A DNA stretch of 64,000 bases, from assembly GCF_030506285.1 (NCBI RefSeq), contig NZ_CP119422.1:3893501-3957500 (forward strand), read 5' to 3'. Both the position numbers and the translations under genes were made by a program. Shown piece after piece: positions 8,836 through 18,195 of the stretch. Below the pieces are notes generated by a model, which saw nothing but the letters and a program-made list of their open reading frames with translations, made no database searches and was not told the DNA's origin. Numbering within the stretch: position 1 is the first letter of the stretch; the number at the start of each line of letters is the position of its first letter. The stretch is from Catalinimonas niigatensis. Its GTDB lineage: Bacteria > Bacteroidota > Bacteroidia > Cytophagales > Cyclobacteriaceae.

Positions 8836-10488
8836 ATGAGACAGAAGATACTCAAAATTCATCCGGATGATAACATTATTGTTGCCCTTGACCACCTGAA
8901 AGATGGAGAAGAAGTGCAGCTTAATGGACAGACCTACCATATCTACGGAGATATTCCCTCCAAGCATAAATTCTCTATGAATGACTTAGATGCAGGAGAT
9001 AAGATCTTTATGTATGGCGTATTAGTGGGCAAAGCCATACAACCAATTAAAAAAGGAGAGGCTATCACAGTAAGTAATGTAAAACACGAAGCAAGTGAAT
9101 TTTCTTTGGGCAAACGAAAAACAGACTGGCCCACACCAGATGTCAATCGCTGGCAGGGAGCATCATTCAGAGGTTATCATCGAGCCAACGGACAGGTAGG
9201 AGTGGCCAATTACTGGCTTTTCATTCCTTTGGTATTTTGCGAAAACCGTAATATCAATGTCATCCGTGAAGCGTTGGTCAAAGATCTGGGCTACGATAGT
9301 AGACGTAGTGTAGATTTTGATATCAAATCGCTGATTTATAAGCATCAGCAGGGGGCTTCATCAGAAGATTTGCTGAGCACAGAAATTGTGGTCACCGCCG
9401 AAGAGATGCAAAACAAACGGACATTTCCTAATGTAGATGGTATCAAGTTCCTGACCCACGAAGGAGGTTGTGGAGGAACACGTTCTGATGCACATACCCT
9501 TTGTGCCTTATTTGCCGGATATATTACCCATCCTAATGTAGCGGGAGCTACTGTGCTGAGTCTGGGCTGCCAGAATGCGGAAGACAAAATATTGCAGGAA
9601 GAAATCAGAAAGCGTGATCCCAACTTTAGCAAGCCGCTCTACATCATGGAGCAGCAGAAAAGTAAGTCAGAAAGAGATTTTATCAGCGAAGCCATCAAAA
9701 AAACTTTTATTGGCCTGACGAAAGCTAATCAACTGGAAAGAAAACCTGCTCCGCTTAGTAAGCTTGTGGTGGGACTTGAGTGTGGAGGTTCTGATGGTTT
9801 CTCTGGTATTTCGGCGAACCCAGCGGTAGGTCACGCCGCTGATTTGCTAGTAGCGCTGGGGGGATCTGTTATCTTATCTGAATTTCCCGAACTCAATGGC
9901 GTAGAGCAGGAGCTAACTGACCGTTGTGTTGATGATGCTACAGCAGAAAAATTCATTAGCATCATGCGGGCCTATAGTGCCAGCGCTGAAGCCGTAGGTA
10001 GTGGATTTGATGCAAATCCATCTCCCGGTAACATCAAAGATGGTCTGATAACCGACGCTATCAAATCAGCGGGTGCTGCTAAAAAAGGAGGAACATCCTC
10101 CGTCGTTGATGTACTTGATTATACAGAACCAGTTACTAAAGCCGGATTAAACCTCCTCTGCACCCCTGGTAATGATGTGGAATCCACTACCGGATTGGCA
10201 GGCTCAGGAGCTTCCATCATTCTCTTTACCACTGGCCTTGGCACGCCTACTGGTAATCCAGTAGCACCTACGCTTAAAATTTCCAGCAATAATACCCTGG
10301 CTAGGCGTATGGCAGATATCATTGACATCAATGCGGGAACCATCATCAGTGGTGAAGATACTATTGATAGCAAAGGAGAAGAAATCCTGGATTTTATCAT
10401 GTGCACAGCTGATGGAAGCTATACTCCCAAAGCAGTGGCTATTGGTCAGGATGATTTCATCCCCTGGAAAAGAGGCGTATCTTTATAA
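8836..10488 (+). CDS. uxaA: Altronate dehydratase
   Basis: Dehydrates D-altronate to 2-keto-3-deoxygluconate in the galacturonate branch of hexuronate catabolism. The 550-aa protein carries an N-terminal SAF domain (about residues 1-95, KIHPDDNIIVALDHLKDGEE) followed by the large GD/AH hydro-lyase domain with HEGGCGGTRSDA, LSLGCQNAED and GLECGGSDGFSGISANPAVG, the Cys/Gly-rich motifs of metal-dependent UxaA/GarD enzymes. It is followed 30 bp later by uxaB on the same strand, an expected partner. The long upstream spacer with repeated motifs suggests regulated expression. Confidence 0.95.
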   Translation: MRQKILKIHPDDNIIVALDHLKDGEEVQLNGQTYHIYGDIPSKHKFSMNDLDAGDKIFMYGVLVGKAIQPIKKGEAITVSNVKHEASEFSLGKRKTDWPTPDVNRWQGASFRGYHRANGQVGVANYWLFIPLVFCENRNINVIREALVKDLGYDSRRSVDFDIKSLIYKHQQGASSEDLLSTEIVVTAEEMQNKRTFPNVDGIKFLTHEGGCGGTRSDAHTLCALFAGYITHPNVAGATVLSLGCQNAEDKILQEEIRKRDPNFSKPLYIMEQQKSKSERDFISEAIKKTFIGLTKANQLERKPAPLSKLVVGLECGGSDGFSGISANPAVGHAADLLVALGGSVILSEFPELNGVEQELTDRCVDDATAEKFISIMRAYSASAEAVGSGFDANPSPGNIKDGLITDAIKSAGAAKKGGTSSVVDVLDYTEPVTKAGLNLLCTPGNDVESTTGLAGSGASIILFTTGLGTPTGNPVAPTLKISSNNTLARRMADIIDINAGTIISGEDTIDSKGEEILDFIMCTADGSYTPKAVAIGQDDFIPWKRGVSL

Positions 10489-10518
10489 ATCATTTTTTTA
10501 TATAAAAGCAACCTAATC

Positions 10519-12057
10519 ATGCCTGAGCGTTTGAACCAAAGACTTGTACTTAAATCAGACCTAAATCCTAACGATACATTACATCTCCCAACTAAAGCGC
10601 AATTAGAATCCCCTGATAAGATTATTCAGTTTGGCTCGGGAGCACTGTTGAGAGGATTGATTGATTTTTTTATTAATAAAGCCCAACAGGAAGGCAAGTT
10701 TAAAGGTAGAGCAGTGATTGTCAACAACACTAAATCTGGCAGGGGAGCCTACTTCAATGAGCAGGATGGTCTCTTTACCCTTTGTATCGAGGGTTTTGCG
10801 AAAGGAGAGACCGTTAAAGAATATACTGTGAATGCTGCGATCAGTAAAGCTTTACCTGCTACTGATCATTGGCAGGATATCCTGACCTATGCAAGGAATC
10901 CTGAAGTGAATACAGCCATTTCCAATACTACGGAGATTGGCATTGCTTTATATAAGGATGACGACCTGAAGGCCAATCCGCCACAATCTTTTCCCGGCAA
11001 ACTTACTGCTTTCCTCTATGAGCGCTTTATGACTTTGGGAGGCTCTCCTCAAAGCGGGATGCTGATCCTACCTACAGAGTTGATCTTGGATAATGGTACT
11101 AAGCTCCGAGATATTGTCATTGAATTAGCCGTAATCAATCGTTTGGGCAGTGACTTTACCGACTGGATCAAGGAGCATAATATATTCTGCAATACATTGG
11201 TAGATCGCATTGTACCCGGTGAGCCGGAAGAAGCCAAGCAGAAAAGAATTGAAGAAGAACTTGGGTTTGAAGACCGATTACTCACCATAAGTGAAGTTTA
11301 CCGGCTTTTTGCTGTGGAGGGCGATAAAGAAAAAATCCTGGAAAAGGCTCCCTGGCTGGCAGTGGATGAAGGAATTATCATAAGTAAAGACATCACTCCT
11401 TATCGGGAGCGTAAGCTGCGTATCCTCAATGGAGGGCATACCATCAGTGTAGCAGCAGGTTTTCTCAGTGCGCTTGATACTGTCTACGACTGTATGGAGG
11501 ATGGGGTGATGTCACAGTTTATCAATAGGGTGATCAAGCAGGAGATTGTGCCTACGCTGGAAATTGACCAGAAGATGGCTACCGAATTTGCCGATGATGT
11601 GCTGGACCGTTTTCGTAATCCTTTTCTTAACCACAAGCTGATTAGCATCACCCTACAGTATACTTCCAAAATGAACATGCGGAATGGCTTAACCTTCAAG
11701 CGTTATTATGATAAGTATGGGCATGCACCGGAGCTCATGTGTGCCGGATTTGCTGCTTACCTCATGTTTCTGCGGCCTGTCAAAAAGGTAGATGACAAAT
11801 ATTACGGAGAATTTCAGGGAAAAGAATATCCTATCAGCGATGACCAGGCGAGCTACTTCTATCAACTTTGGATGGATGCCGATCTGAATGATCCTGTACT
11901 TGTCAATGAGCTGGTAGACAAAGTACTGCTCAACCAGCAACTTTGGGAGCAGGACTTAAAGAACATGGGAGATTTTGCAGCCAAAGTGAAATACTATCTG
12001 GGTGAGTATGCTCAAAAGGGGGTAAAAGCTACTTTGGCTAACATGATGAACAAATAG
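10519..12057 (+). CDS. uxaB: Tagaturonate reductase (altronate oxidoreductase)
   Basis: Reduces D-tagaturonate to D-altronate with NADH, the step before UxaA. It is a 512-aa member of the mannitol dehydrogenase/long-chain polyol dehydrogenase family. The N-terminal nucleotide-binding segment is IIQFGSGALLRGLIDFFI, followed by TNTTEIGI-like core residues (SNTTEIGIAL) and the catalytic-domain signature YRERKLRILNGGHTISVAAG with the family Lys and His. It sits 30 bp after uxaA and is presumably cotranscribed. The uronate isomerase (uxaC) and KDG kinase/aldolase are not in this window. Confidence 0.94.
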   Translation: MPERLNQRLVLKSDLNPNDTLHLPTKAQLESPDKIIQFGSGALLRGLIDFFINKAQQEGKFKGRAVIVNNTKSGRGAYFNEQDGLFTLCIEGFAKGETVKEYTVNAAISKALPATDHWQDILTYARNPEVNTAISNTTEIGIALYKDDDLKANPPQSFPGKLTAFLYERFMTLGGSPQSGMLILPTELILDNGTKLRDIVIELAVINRLGSDFTDWIKEHNIFCNTLVDRIVPGEPEEAKQKRIEEELGFEDRLLTISEVYRLFAVEGDKEKILEKAPWLAVDEGIIISKDITPYRERKLRILNGGHTISVAAGFLSALDTVYDCMEDGVMSQFINRVIKQEIVPTLEIDQKMATEFADDVLDRFRNPFLNHKLISITLQYTSKMNMRNGLTFKRYYDKYGHAPELMCAGFAAYLMFLRPVKKVDDKYYGEFQGKEYPISDDQASYFYQLWMDADLNDPVLVNELVDKVLLNQQLWEQDLKNMGDFAAKVKYYLGEYAQKGVKATLANMMNK

Positions 12058-12072
12058 TTATCTTCTATCAAA

Positions 12073-13116
12073 TCATAAACTCCGATGTTTCTGCTGAGCC
12101 AGTTCCGCACTATGTTTAAACTGATCGTAAGTAGGAATCTCAAACTCTCGTAGTACGTCGGCTATCCTAACATCAGGGTGGCGGCTTTCTATGAAAGAAA
12201 GCTCTTCTTCATGTAGGGTATAAGTGTAAACTTTATTCCCATACTTTTTATGGATTTCCGGAAATTTAAGAGAATAGGGCCAACTGTGGAGTACAGCTTG
12301 TTCCAGATTCAGGGGAGCGCATACGCCCCATTGGCTGTAATTGCCACTCCAGGCAATTTCTTCACCGCTGGGCTTACAGATTTTGGTGGTATTCTTTTGC
12401 GTGCTGGAAACCACATGAAACTTATGCCACCAGGCCATGGTATTCACTTTCTTACCTCCGGCAAATGCAGAAGGCCAGAAGACAATCTCGGCACCTTTTT
12501 GCTTAAGCCTCTGCCAGCCATCCAGCCATTCTATGTCAAAACAGATTTGTATGCCGATTTTACCAAAATCTGTTTCAAATACAGGAGGGTCAAAGTGGCC
12601 GGGGGCAATGCCATCGGCTATTTCGCTTTCTGTAGGTCTGGCTTTACGGTATTCTCCAACCATTTTTCCTGAGCGATCAATCAGTACTGCAGCATTGTAG
12701 CAGGTATTGTCTTCTTTGGTGAAAACAGGAGCAATCACATAACATTGCTGCTGCCGGGCAAAATCAGCCAGAGGTTGAGTAATCTTGCCGATAGGTTCCT
12801 CCGAAGCTTCTTCTACGGATAATTTCTTGTTCCGGAGTCCCTGCACATGAAAAAATTCTGGTAAACAAATGATATCTGGCTTATAACTGCTTACCATTTC
12901 CATTTTGCGAATAGCACTTTGGATCACTTGTTCCAGGCTATCTCCTGCAATGCCCTGCTGTGTCAAAGAGGCTACCCATACTTCTCTGGGCAGACGATCA
13001 GTTTTGGCTACAGCTTTCAACGGTTGATGTGTTGCTTGACATTGTGCAAACTGACTCACCAGGCTTATACCTCCCAGCGTCATGCTCGACTTATGGATAA
13101 AATTCCTTCTGTTCAT
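12073..13116 (-). CDS. Exported carbon-nitrogen hydrolase (nitrilase superfamily)
   Basis: A 347-aa protein with a Tat-like leader (MNRRNFIHKSSMTLGGISL), suggesting export. The mature part has the nitrilase-superfamily triad: Glu in CLPEFFHVQG, Lys in GEYRKARPT and Cys in GIQICFDIEWLDG. This fold hydrolyses amides, carbamoyl groups or nitriles; the substrate is unknown. It is convergent with uxaB (15-bp gap) and divergent from the TIM-barrel gene at 13210, whose product also has an export leader. Exported nitrilases are uncommon, which makes an extracytoplasmic amide substrate plausible. Confidence 0.87.
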   Translation of the reverse strand: MNRRNFIHKSSMTLGGISLVSQFAQCQATHQPLKAVAKTDRLPREVWVASLTQQGIAGDSLEQVIQSAIRKMEMVSSYKPDIICLPEFFHVQGLRNKKLSVEEASEEPIGKITQPLADFARQQQCYVIAPVFTKEDNTCYNAAVLIDRSGKMVGEYRKARPTESEIADGIAPGHFDPPVFETDFGKIGIQICFDIEWLDGWQRLKQKGAEIVFWPSAFAGGKKVNTMAWWHKFHVVSSTQKNTTKICKPSGEEIAWSGNYSQWGVCAPLNLEQAVLHSWPYSLKFPEIHKKYGNKVYTYTLHEEELSFIESRHPDVRIADVLREFEIPTYDQFKHSAELAQQKHRSL

Positions 13117-13125
13117 GTAGTTCTA

Positions 13126-13157
13126 TTTGTTGTAGTACCTTAATTTATATATTTTTC
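13126..13157 (+). promoter_or_regulatory. Bacteroidota-type promoter for the exported TIM-barrel gene
   Basis: TTTG at 13126-13129 and TATTTTTC at 13150-13157, 20 bp apart, resemble the TTTG/TAnnTTTG consensus of the primary Bacteroidota sigma factor with one mismatch in the -7 box. The ATG of the downstream gene is about 50 bp further on. Confidence 0.5.
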
Positions 13158-13209
13158 GTGCAGTACTCAATCATTTTCCTTATTACTAATACGCATAAAC
13201 CTACTCATC

Positions 13210-14178
13210 ATGAAACTATCTCGTCGTCATGCGCTTGCTTCTCTTGGAGCAGTAGCCGGTTCTGCTTTTTTGAGCAGTTGTGAGACTTCCGCTTCAGAGA
13301 AAACAGAGACTGTAGTGAAGCCAGCCGCTGAAAAGAAAGCAAATTTTACATACTGTCTGAATACCAGTACTATCCGTGAGAGCAAACTGGGACTGATCAA
13401 AGAGATAGAAACAGCTGCTGAAGCAGGCTATGATGGAATAGAGGTTTGGATACCTACCATGCAGGCCTATTTGGATGGAGGTGGAAAACTAAGTGAGGTC
13501 AGGAAACGCATAGATGACTTAGGCATCAAAGTAGAAGATGCGATTGGTTTTGCGCAGTGGATTGTAGATGATCCGGCGGTGCGCAAAGCTGCCTTTGAGC
13601 AGGCAAAAAGAGAAATGGATATGCTGTCGCAGATTGGCTGTCCCCGTATCGCTGCTCCACCTGCAGGGGCTACTGAAAAAGCAGGACTTGATCTGCTTGC
13701 TGCTGCTGACCGTTATGCTCAGTTATTGGAGTTGGGAGAGCAGATGGAGGTAATGCCCCAGCTGGAAGTATGGGGATTTTCGGCTAATCTACATCGTCTG
13801 GGCCAGACCACCTATGTGGCAATGGAAAGCGGACATTCTAAAGCCCGGATTTTGCCGGATGTATACCATCTTTATAAAGGAGGAACGGATTTTACGGCGT
13901 TGCAAATGCTGAGCGGAGAAGCCATTGAGGTCTTTCACATGAATGATTATCCAGCAAATCCTCCCCGGGAAACCATGGCAGATAAGGACCGCGTCTATCC
14001 GGGAGATGGAATTGCTCCTCTGGATCAGATATTGCAAACTCTGGCTTCCAGTGGCACTCCCAAGGTGCTTTCGCTGGAACTGTTTAATCCTGAGTACTGG
14101 AAACAAGATCCTTTGGTGGTGGCCAAAACTGGCCTGGAAAAGATGAAAAGTACAGTGCAAAGTGCTATGAAAAGCTAG
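13210..14178 (+). CDS. Exported sugar phosphate isomerase/epimerase-like TIM-barrel protein
   Basis: A 322-aa protein with a twin-arginine leader and a lipobox (LSRRHALASLGAVAG, then FLSSCETS, Cys about 25), so probably a Tat-exported lipoprotein. The rest is an AP-endonuclease-2/xylose-isomerase-like TIM barrel: AAEAGYDGIEVWIP, PQLEVWGF with a metal-ligand Glu, LPDVYHLYKGG with Asp/His, and LSLELFNPEYW with a terminal Glu. Members isomerise or epimerise sugars and inositols. The surrounding uronate genes suggest a sugar substrate, but this is inference. It is monocistronic with its own candidate promoter. Confidence 0.85.
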   Translation: MKLSRRHALASLGAVAGSAFLSSCETSASEKTETVVKPAAEKKANFTYCLNTSTIRESKLGLIKEIETAAEAGYDGIEVWIPTMQAYLDGGGKLSEVRKRIDDLGIKVEDAIGFAQWIVDDPAVRKAAFEQAKREMDMLSQIGCPRIAAPPAGATEKAGLDLLAAADRYAQLLELGEQMEVMPQLEVWGFSANLHRLGQTTYVAMESGHSKARILPDVYHLYKGGTDFTALQMLSGEAIEVFHMNDYPANPPRETMADKDRVYPGDGIAPLDQILQTLASSGTPKVLSLELFNPEYWKQDPLVVAKTGLEKMKSTVQSAMKS

Positions 14179-14293
14179 ACGAAAATAGACGTAACTTTTT
14201 GTAAGAATTTGATTTATAGTCTCTTAAAAAGAAAAGCTTAGCAGAACATTTAAGTTGGGAAAGGGGTTGTATAAGACTGATCATCATCTACTT

Positions 14294-15334
14294 ATGCATT
14301 CCTTTCAACCCAAAAAAATCTACTATACTGCTGATGCTTTAAATGAGGTAGGAAAAAAGATACTACAACGTTTTTCCGATGCAGAGACGGAACCTATCAA
14401 GCAACACAATCGTCTGCCGGATCTAAGTGAGGTGGGCCATTTTAAGGTAAAGTCGGACGTATTGGTGTTAGGGAAACTGAAGACGCTGACCTTTAGAGAA
14501 AATGGGCGCTCTGCGGACTATATCGCTCCCAGTTTGGCCAATGGCTGCACCGGAGGATGTACTTACTGCTATGTAGACCGGCATAAGCAGGTAAATCCTA
14601 TTACCTTTTTTACCAATACGGATGAAATTATCGCTGCCATTGACAAACACGTTTATAGCCTTGTCTGGCCAAAAAAGCCTCTTCAAACGGATCCAGAGTA
14701 CTATATATATGACCTGGGCTGTAATTCCGACCTATCTGTGGATGCCACAATTTCTGAAGCTATTCTGAAGGTATTTGATTTTTTCCGACAGCATCCTCGG
14801 GCAAAAGGCAGCTTTGCGACCAAATTTGTAAACCCAGGCTTGTTGAGCTATGATCCACAGCGCAAAGTGCGGATTCGGTTTAGCCTGATGCCTCCCTCAG
14901 TAAACAAAGCAGTAGATATACGAACGGATGATATAGAAGAGCGACTATTGGCGATTAATCAGTTTTATGAGGCAGGATATGAGGTGCATGTCAACTTCTC
15001 TCCGGTCATTGTATATGGCGGTAAACAGTGGCGCCAAGATTATCGTCAGCTTTTTGAGCAATTGAACGAAATAGTGAAACCGGAGGTGAAGGCGCAGATG
15101 AAGTGTGAAGTAATTTTCCTGACGCACAACCGCGGGCAGCACGAAGCGAATCTGGACATTAATCCCAAAGGGGAACAGTTACTTTGGCAACCTGCGTGGC
15201 AGGAAGATAAGCGAAGCCATATGGGTGGTCACAATATCCGTTACCGCCATGATTTAAAAGCTGAGATGATTAAAATCTTTAGGAAAATACACGCAGAAAC
15301 AATTCCCTGGTGTAAAATCCGGTATATCTTCTAA
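14294..15334 (+). CDS. Spore photoproduct lyase family radical SAM protein
   Basis: A 346-aa radical SAM protein with the 4Fe-4S motif Cys85-x3-Cys89-x2-Cys92 in NGCTGGCTYCYVDRHKQ, the arrangement of spore photoproduct lyase (SPL). A further Cys143 in YDLGCNSDLSVDA is at a position that appears to match the H-atom-donor Cys141 of Bacillus SPL. SPL repairs spore photoproduct (5-thyminyl-5,6-dihydrothymine) in DNA, yet Bacteroidota do not sporulate, so the role may be repair of UV lesions in dried cells or a different reaction. ATG 14294 was chosen over TTG 14255 because it starts just before the conserved FQPKKIYY. Confidence 0.88.
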   Translation: MHSFQPKKIYYTADALNEVGKKILQRFSDAETEPIKQHNRLPDLSEVGHFKVKSDVLVLGKLKTLTFRENGRSADYIAPSLANGCTGGCTYCYVDRHKQVNPITFFTNTDEIIAAIDKHVYSLVWPKKPLQTDPEYYIYDLGCNSDLSVDATISEAILKVFDFFRQHPRAKGSFATKFVNPGLLSYDPQRKVRIRFSLMPPSVNKAVDIRTDDIEERLLAINQFYEAGYEVHVNFSPVIVYGGKQWRQDYRQLFEQLNEIVKPEVKAQMKCEVIFLTHNRGQHEANLDINPKGEQLLWQPAWQEDKRSHMGGHNIRYRHDLKAEMIKIFRKIHAETIPWCKIRYIF

Positions 15335-15385
15335 AGAATATCATCTACAAGCTCGATCAGGAAAGCAAAATCACAGATGTTTAAA

Positions 15386-16822
15386 TCAATCCTTATCTTC
15401 AGTTTCTTCCTCAGGATCAGCGACTGCGTACCAGTCAATGGTACGAGAGATATACATCACTACTGCAAGGATGATAAATAGGGCAATGCTGCCAATCAAC
15501 AGCGCATAGTCCTGTAACTGAAGCAAGGTAAAGATAAAGCCATACATGAGTAAAAGTAGCAAGGTCAGCAAAGTAGTAAGGCGTTGGTTTTTAAATACGG
15601 CTTTTACATAAACTGCAATCAATGCAGTGACCAATATTCCGGAAATAATATATGCCAGATTGAAAGTGGTATGTTCGGAAATGGCTAAAAGCAAAGTAAA
15701 GAAGATGCACAAAGCCAGCCCAACCAGCAGGTACTGCACTGGGTGAATGCGTTTACGGTTAAGAATTTCTACGAAAAAGAAGGTAAGAAAGGTAAGAGAG
15801 ATGAACATGATGGCGTATTTGGCAGAACGCATGCTTTTCTGATACTGGTCTACCGGCATCAGTAAGTTTACACCAAAAGCATATTGTTGGACACTGCTTT
15901 GTACTTCTACTTCTGCCCGGTAAGGTGGATACAAGTAATCATCTTCAGAAGGAGCAACATCGGATAAGGGAAAAAAATACTGCTCACCCTTCCAGGCCTG
16001 AGGGAAATTGCGGTTCAGATGCAACACTTCCCACTTTGCGCTAAATCCGCCATCATTAACATCCTGATCGTCGGGAAGGAAAGCTCCTACAAAGCTGGGG
16101 TTAGACCAGGATGAATTTGCCTGCACTTCAGTAGTTTTTCCAAGCGGTAAGAATCCCAATGAACTGCTTCCGTTAAGCTCAACATTAAAGCTAAAGTTGT
16201 TACTGTGGGAAGAAGAGTCTAGCGGTACTCCCACGCTCACACCGGATGAGAGTACTTTTCCCAAACCTACACCAGGATCAAAAGGAAATTCTTTTTCCTG
16301 CCACTGTAATAAAATTCGCTGCTGGATACCCCTCATATCCGGAATCCCTAGCTCAATAAAAGCATCTTTCCAAAATACTGCTCCGGGATTTATGTTGAGG
16401 GTTTCAAAGTCAGGTGCAGGAAAGCTTCCTTTAAATTCTACTTGCGCACTATAAACCACTGCTTCATAGATACCTCTACGGCGGGTTTCAGGAGATATGG
16501 AGGTTTCAATCTGCAAGAGATCGGGAAGAAAATGAGCATATTCTGTACTCTCAACCAATTGATCATTGTTATTCCTGTACGTCACCTGATAGGGAATGGT
16601 GAGGATAGGACCGGCAAGCGTCTGGGCCTCAGCCCAGGAGGAACTCACATTTCGGATGGCCTGCTGGCGGTAGCTTTGACGCTCTTGTATGAGACTCTCT
16701 ATCATTGAGGTGGGAATCAACAAGAGTAGCACTAGAATTGCAATGGAAATGATACGCAGTGTAATGGAGTTGCGGGTCCAGGCACTGAATCTTTCGTAAA
16801 AGGTTTTGGTTTCGGCCGGCAT
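15386..16822 (-). CDS. creD: Cell envelope integrity inner-membrane protein CreD
   Basis: A 478-aa inner-membrane protein. It has one N-terminal helix (ITLRIISIAILVLLLLIPTS), the conserved IQERQSYRQQAI stretch just after it, a large periplasmic beta-rich domain (about 60-330), and five or six C-terminal helices starting near MRSAKYAIMFISLTFLTFFF. This matches CreD, which in Gram-negative bacteria is linked to envelope stress and beta-lactam/colicin tolerance under CreBC control. No creBC is present here. It is convergent with the SPL gene and divergent from the dehydrogenase at 16917. Confidence 0.93.
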   Translation of the reverse strand: MPAETKTFYERFSAWTRNSITLRIISIAILVLLLLIPTSMIESLIQERQSYRQQAIRNVSSSWAEAQTLAGPILTIPYQVTYRNNNDQLVESTEYAHFLPDLLQIETSISPETRRRGIYEAVVYSAQVEFKGSFPAPDFETLNINPGAVFWKDAFIELGIPDMRGIQQRILLQWQEKEFPFDPGVGLGKVLSSGVSVGVPLDSSSHSNNFSFNVELNGSSSLGFLPLGKTTEVQANSSWSNPSFVGAFLPDDQDVNDGGFSAKWEVLHLNRNFPQAWKGEQYFFPLSDVAPSEDDYLYPPYRAEVEVQSSVQQYAFGVNLLMPVDQYQKSMRSAKYAIMFISLTFLTFFFVEILNRKRIHPVQYLLVGLALCIFFTLLLAISEHTTFNLAYIISGILVTALIAVYVKAVFKNQRLTTLLTLLLLLMYGFIFTLLQLQDYALLIGSIALFIILAVVMYISRTIDWYAVADPEEETEDKD

Positions 16823-16916
16823 AGAAAGTTGATGGATTCACGTTTGTTTAACGAATGAACGGATTAAATATTAACATTCCCTGATGAAGTAAGTAAAATA
16901 TATAAACAGCATTTTT

Positions 16917-18137
16917 ATGAGTGAGATCCGAGTAGCATTGATTAGGGAAGAAAAAATTCCTGCTGATAGAAGAGTAGCATTAACCCCAAAACAGGCAGCA
17001 GAAGTGCAAGTGAAATTTCCACATGTGAAAGTGATTTGTCAGTCCAGTAAGGTACGGTGTTTTACTGATGAGCAATATTGTACTCAGGGTATAGAAGTAG
17101 CGGAAGATATCAGCAATTGTGGAATTTTACTGGGAGTCAAAGAGGTACCCATCCCTAAACTTATCAATGATAAGACTTATCTGTTTTTTTCTCATACCAT
17201 CAAAAAGCAGTCGTACAACAGAAAATTGCTCCAGCAGATTATTGAAAAAAATATCCGGCTGATTGACTATGAGCGCCTGACTAACAAGAAAGGAAATCGT
17301 ATTGTTGCTTTTGGGCGTTTTGCAGGAATTGTAGGAGCCTACAATGGACTTTACACTTACGGAAAGAAATACAATTTATATCATATCCGTCGGGCAAAGG
17401 ATTGCTATGATCTGGAAGATGTGAAAACCGAATATTCTAAAATTAAACTTCCGCCCATCAAAATTGCCCTCACAGGCGCAGGTCGGGTAGCCAATGGGGC
17501 AATGGAAGTGCTCAATGGCATAGGTATCCGTAAGGTTACACCTCAGGAGTATCTAGAAGAAAAATTTGATGAACCGGTATATGCTCAATTGTTTGTCACA
17601 GATTATAATGTAAAAAAGGGAGGAGGTAGCTTTACTCGTAAAGAATTTTTTAATCATCCTGAAGAGTTTGAACCGGGTTTTCTTCCGTATACAAAAGTTA
17701 CGGATTTGTTCATTGCCGGAGCTTTTTGGGACCATCGTGCACCGGTACTCTTCCATCGTGAAGACATGTTGAAGAAGGGTTTTCAGATCAAAGCTATCGC
17801 TGATATTACCTGTGATATAGAGGGCTCAATTCCTTCTACCAAGCGCCCCTCTACTATTGATAAACCGGTCTATGATTATAACCCAGAGACGGACGAGGTA
17901 GTAGAAGAGCCTTACAGTAGTGAAAATTATGTGAGTGTGATGGCTATAGATAATTTGCCTTCGGAGCTTCCCCGTGATGCTTCACACTCATTTGGTGAAA
18001 ACCTTATACAGTATGTGTTGCCCAATCTTTTTGGTGAAGATGATGGTATGATCAACAGGGCTACCATTGCCAATAAGGGACAACTTACTGGACCTTACCT
18101 CTATTTGAAGGATTATGTATCAGGGATAGATGTATAA
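16917..18137 (+). CDS. Saccharopine/alanine dehydrogenase-like NAD(P)-dependent oxidoreductase
   Basis: A 406-aa protein of the alanine dehydrogenase/saccharopine dehydrogenase superfamily. The N-terminal substrate domain begins IRVALIREEKIPADRRVALTP, a typical opening, with KEVPIPKL and DYERL. The Rossmann fold has ALTGAGRVANGAMEVL at about residues 183-198. Near the C terminus is the VMAIDNLPSELPRDAS segment also seen in LYS1-type saccharopine dehydrogenases. Likely reactions are oxidation of saccharopine or an amino acid with NAD(P); lysine metabolism is possible but has no supporting neighbours. It ends just before a hairpin that terminates rho from the other side. Confidence 0.82.
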   Translation: MSEIRVALIREEKIPADRRVALTPKQAAEVQVKFPHVKVICQSSKVRCFTDEQYCTQGIEVAEDISNCGILLGVKEVPIPKLINDKTYLFFSHTIKKQSYNRKLLQQIIEKNIRLIDYERLTNKKGNRIVAFGRFAGIVGAYNGLYTYGKKYNLYHIRRAKDCYDLEDVKTEYSKIKLPPIKIALTGAGRVANGAMEVLNGIGIRKVTPQEYLEEKFDEPVYAQLFVTDYNVKKGGGSFTRKEFFNHPEEFEPGFLPYTKVTDLFIAGAFWDHRAPVLFHREDMLKKGFQIKAIADITCDIEGSIPSTKRPSTIDKPVYDYNPETDEVVEEPYSSENYVSVMAIDNLPSELPRDASHSFGENLIQYVLPNLFGEDDGMINRATIANKGQLTGPYLYLKDYVSGIDV

Positions 18138-18140
18138 ATA

Positions 18141-18169
18141 AAAAGGCTATTGACACATTGCCAATAGCC
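18141..18169 (-). terminator. Intrinsic terminator of the rho gene
   Basis: An 8-bp stem (GGCTATTG at 18145-18152 with CAATAGCC at 18162-18169, 9-nt loop) is followed on the minus strand by a T-rich run. On the plus strand no T tract follows, so it mainly serves rho. Confidence 0.8.
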
Positions 18170-18195
18170 TCAAGTTAAACGCTTTAATGTAAGTT

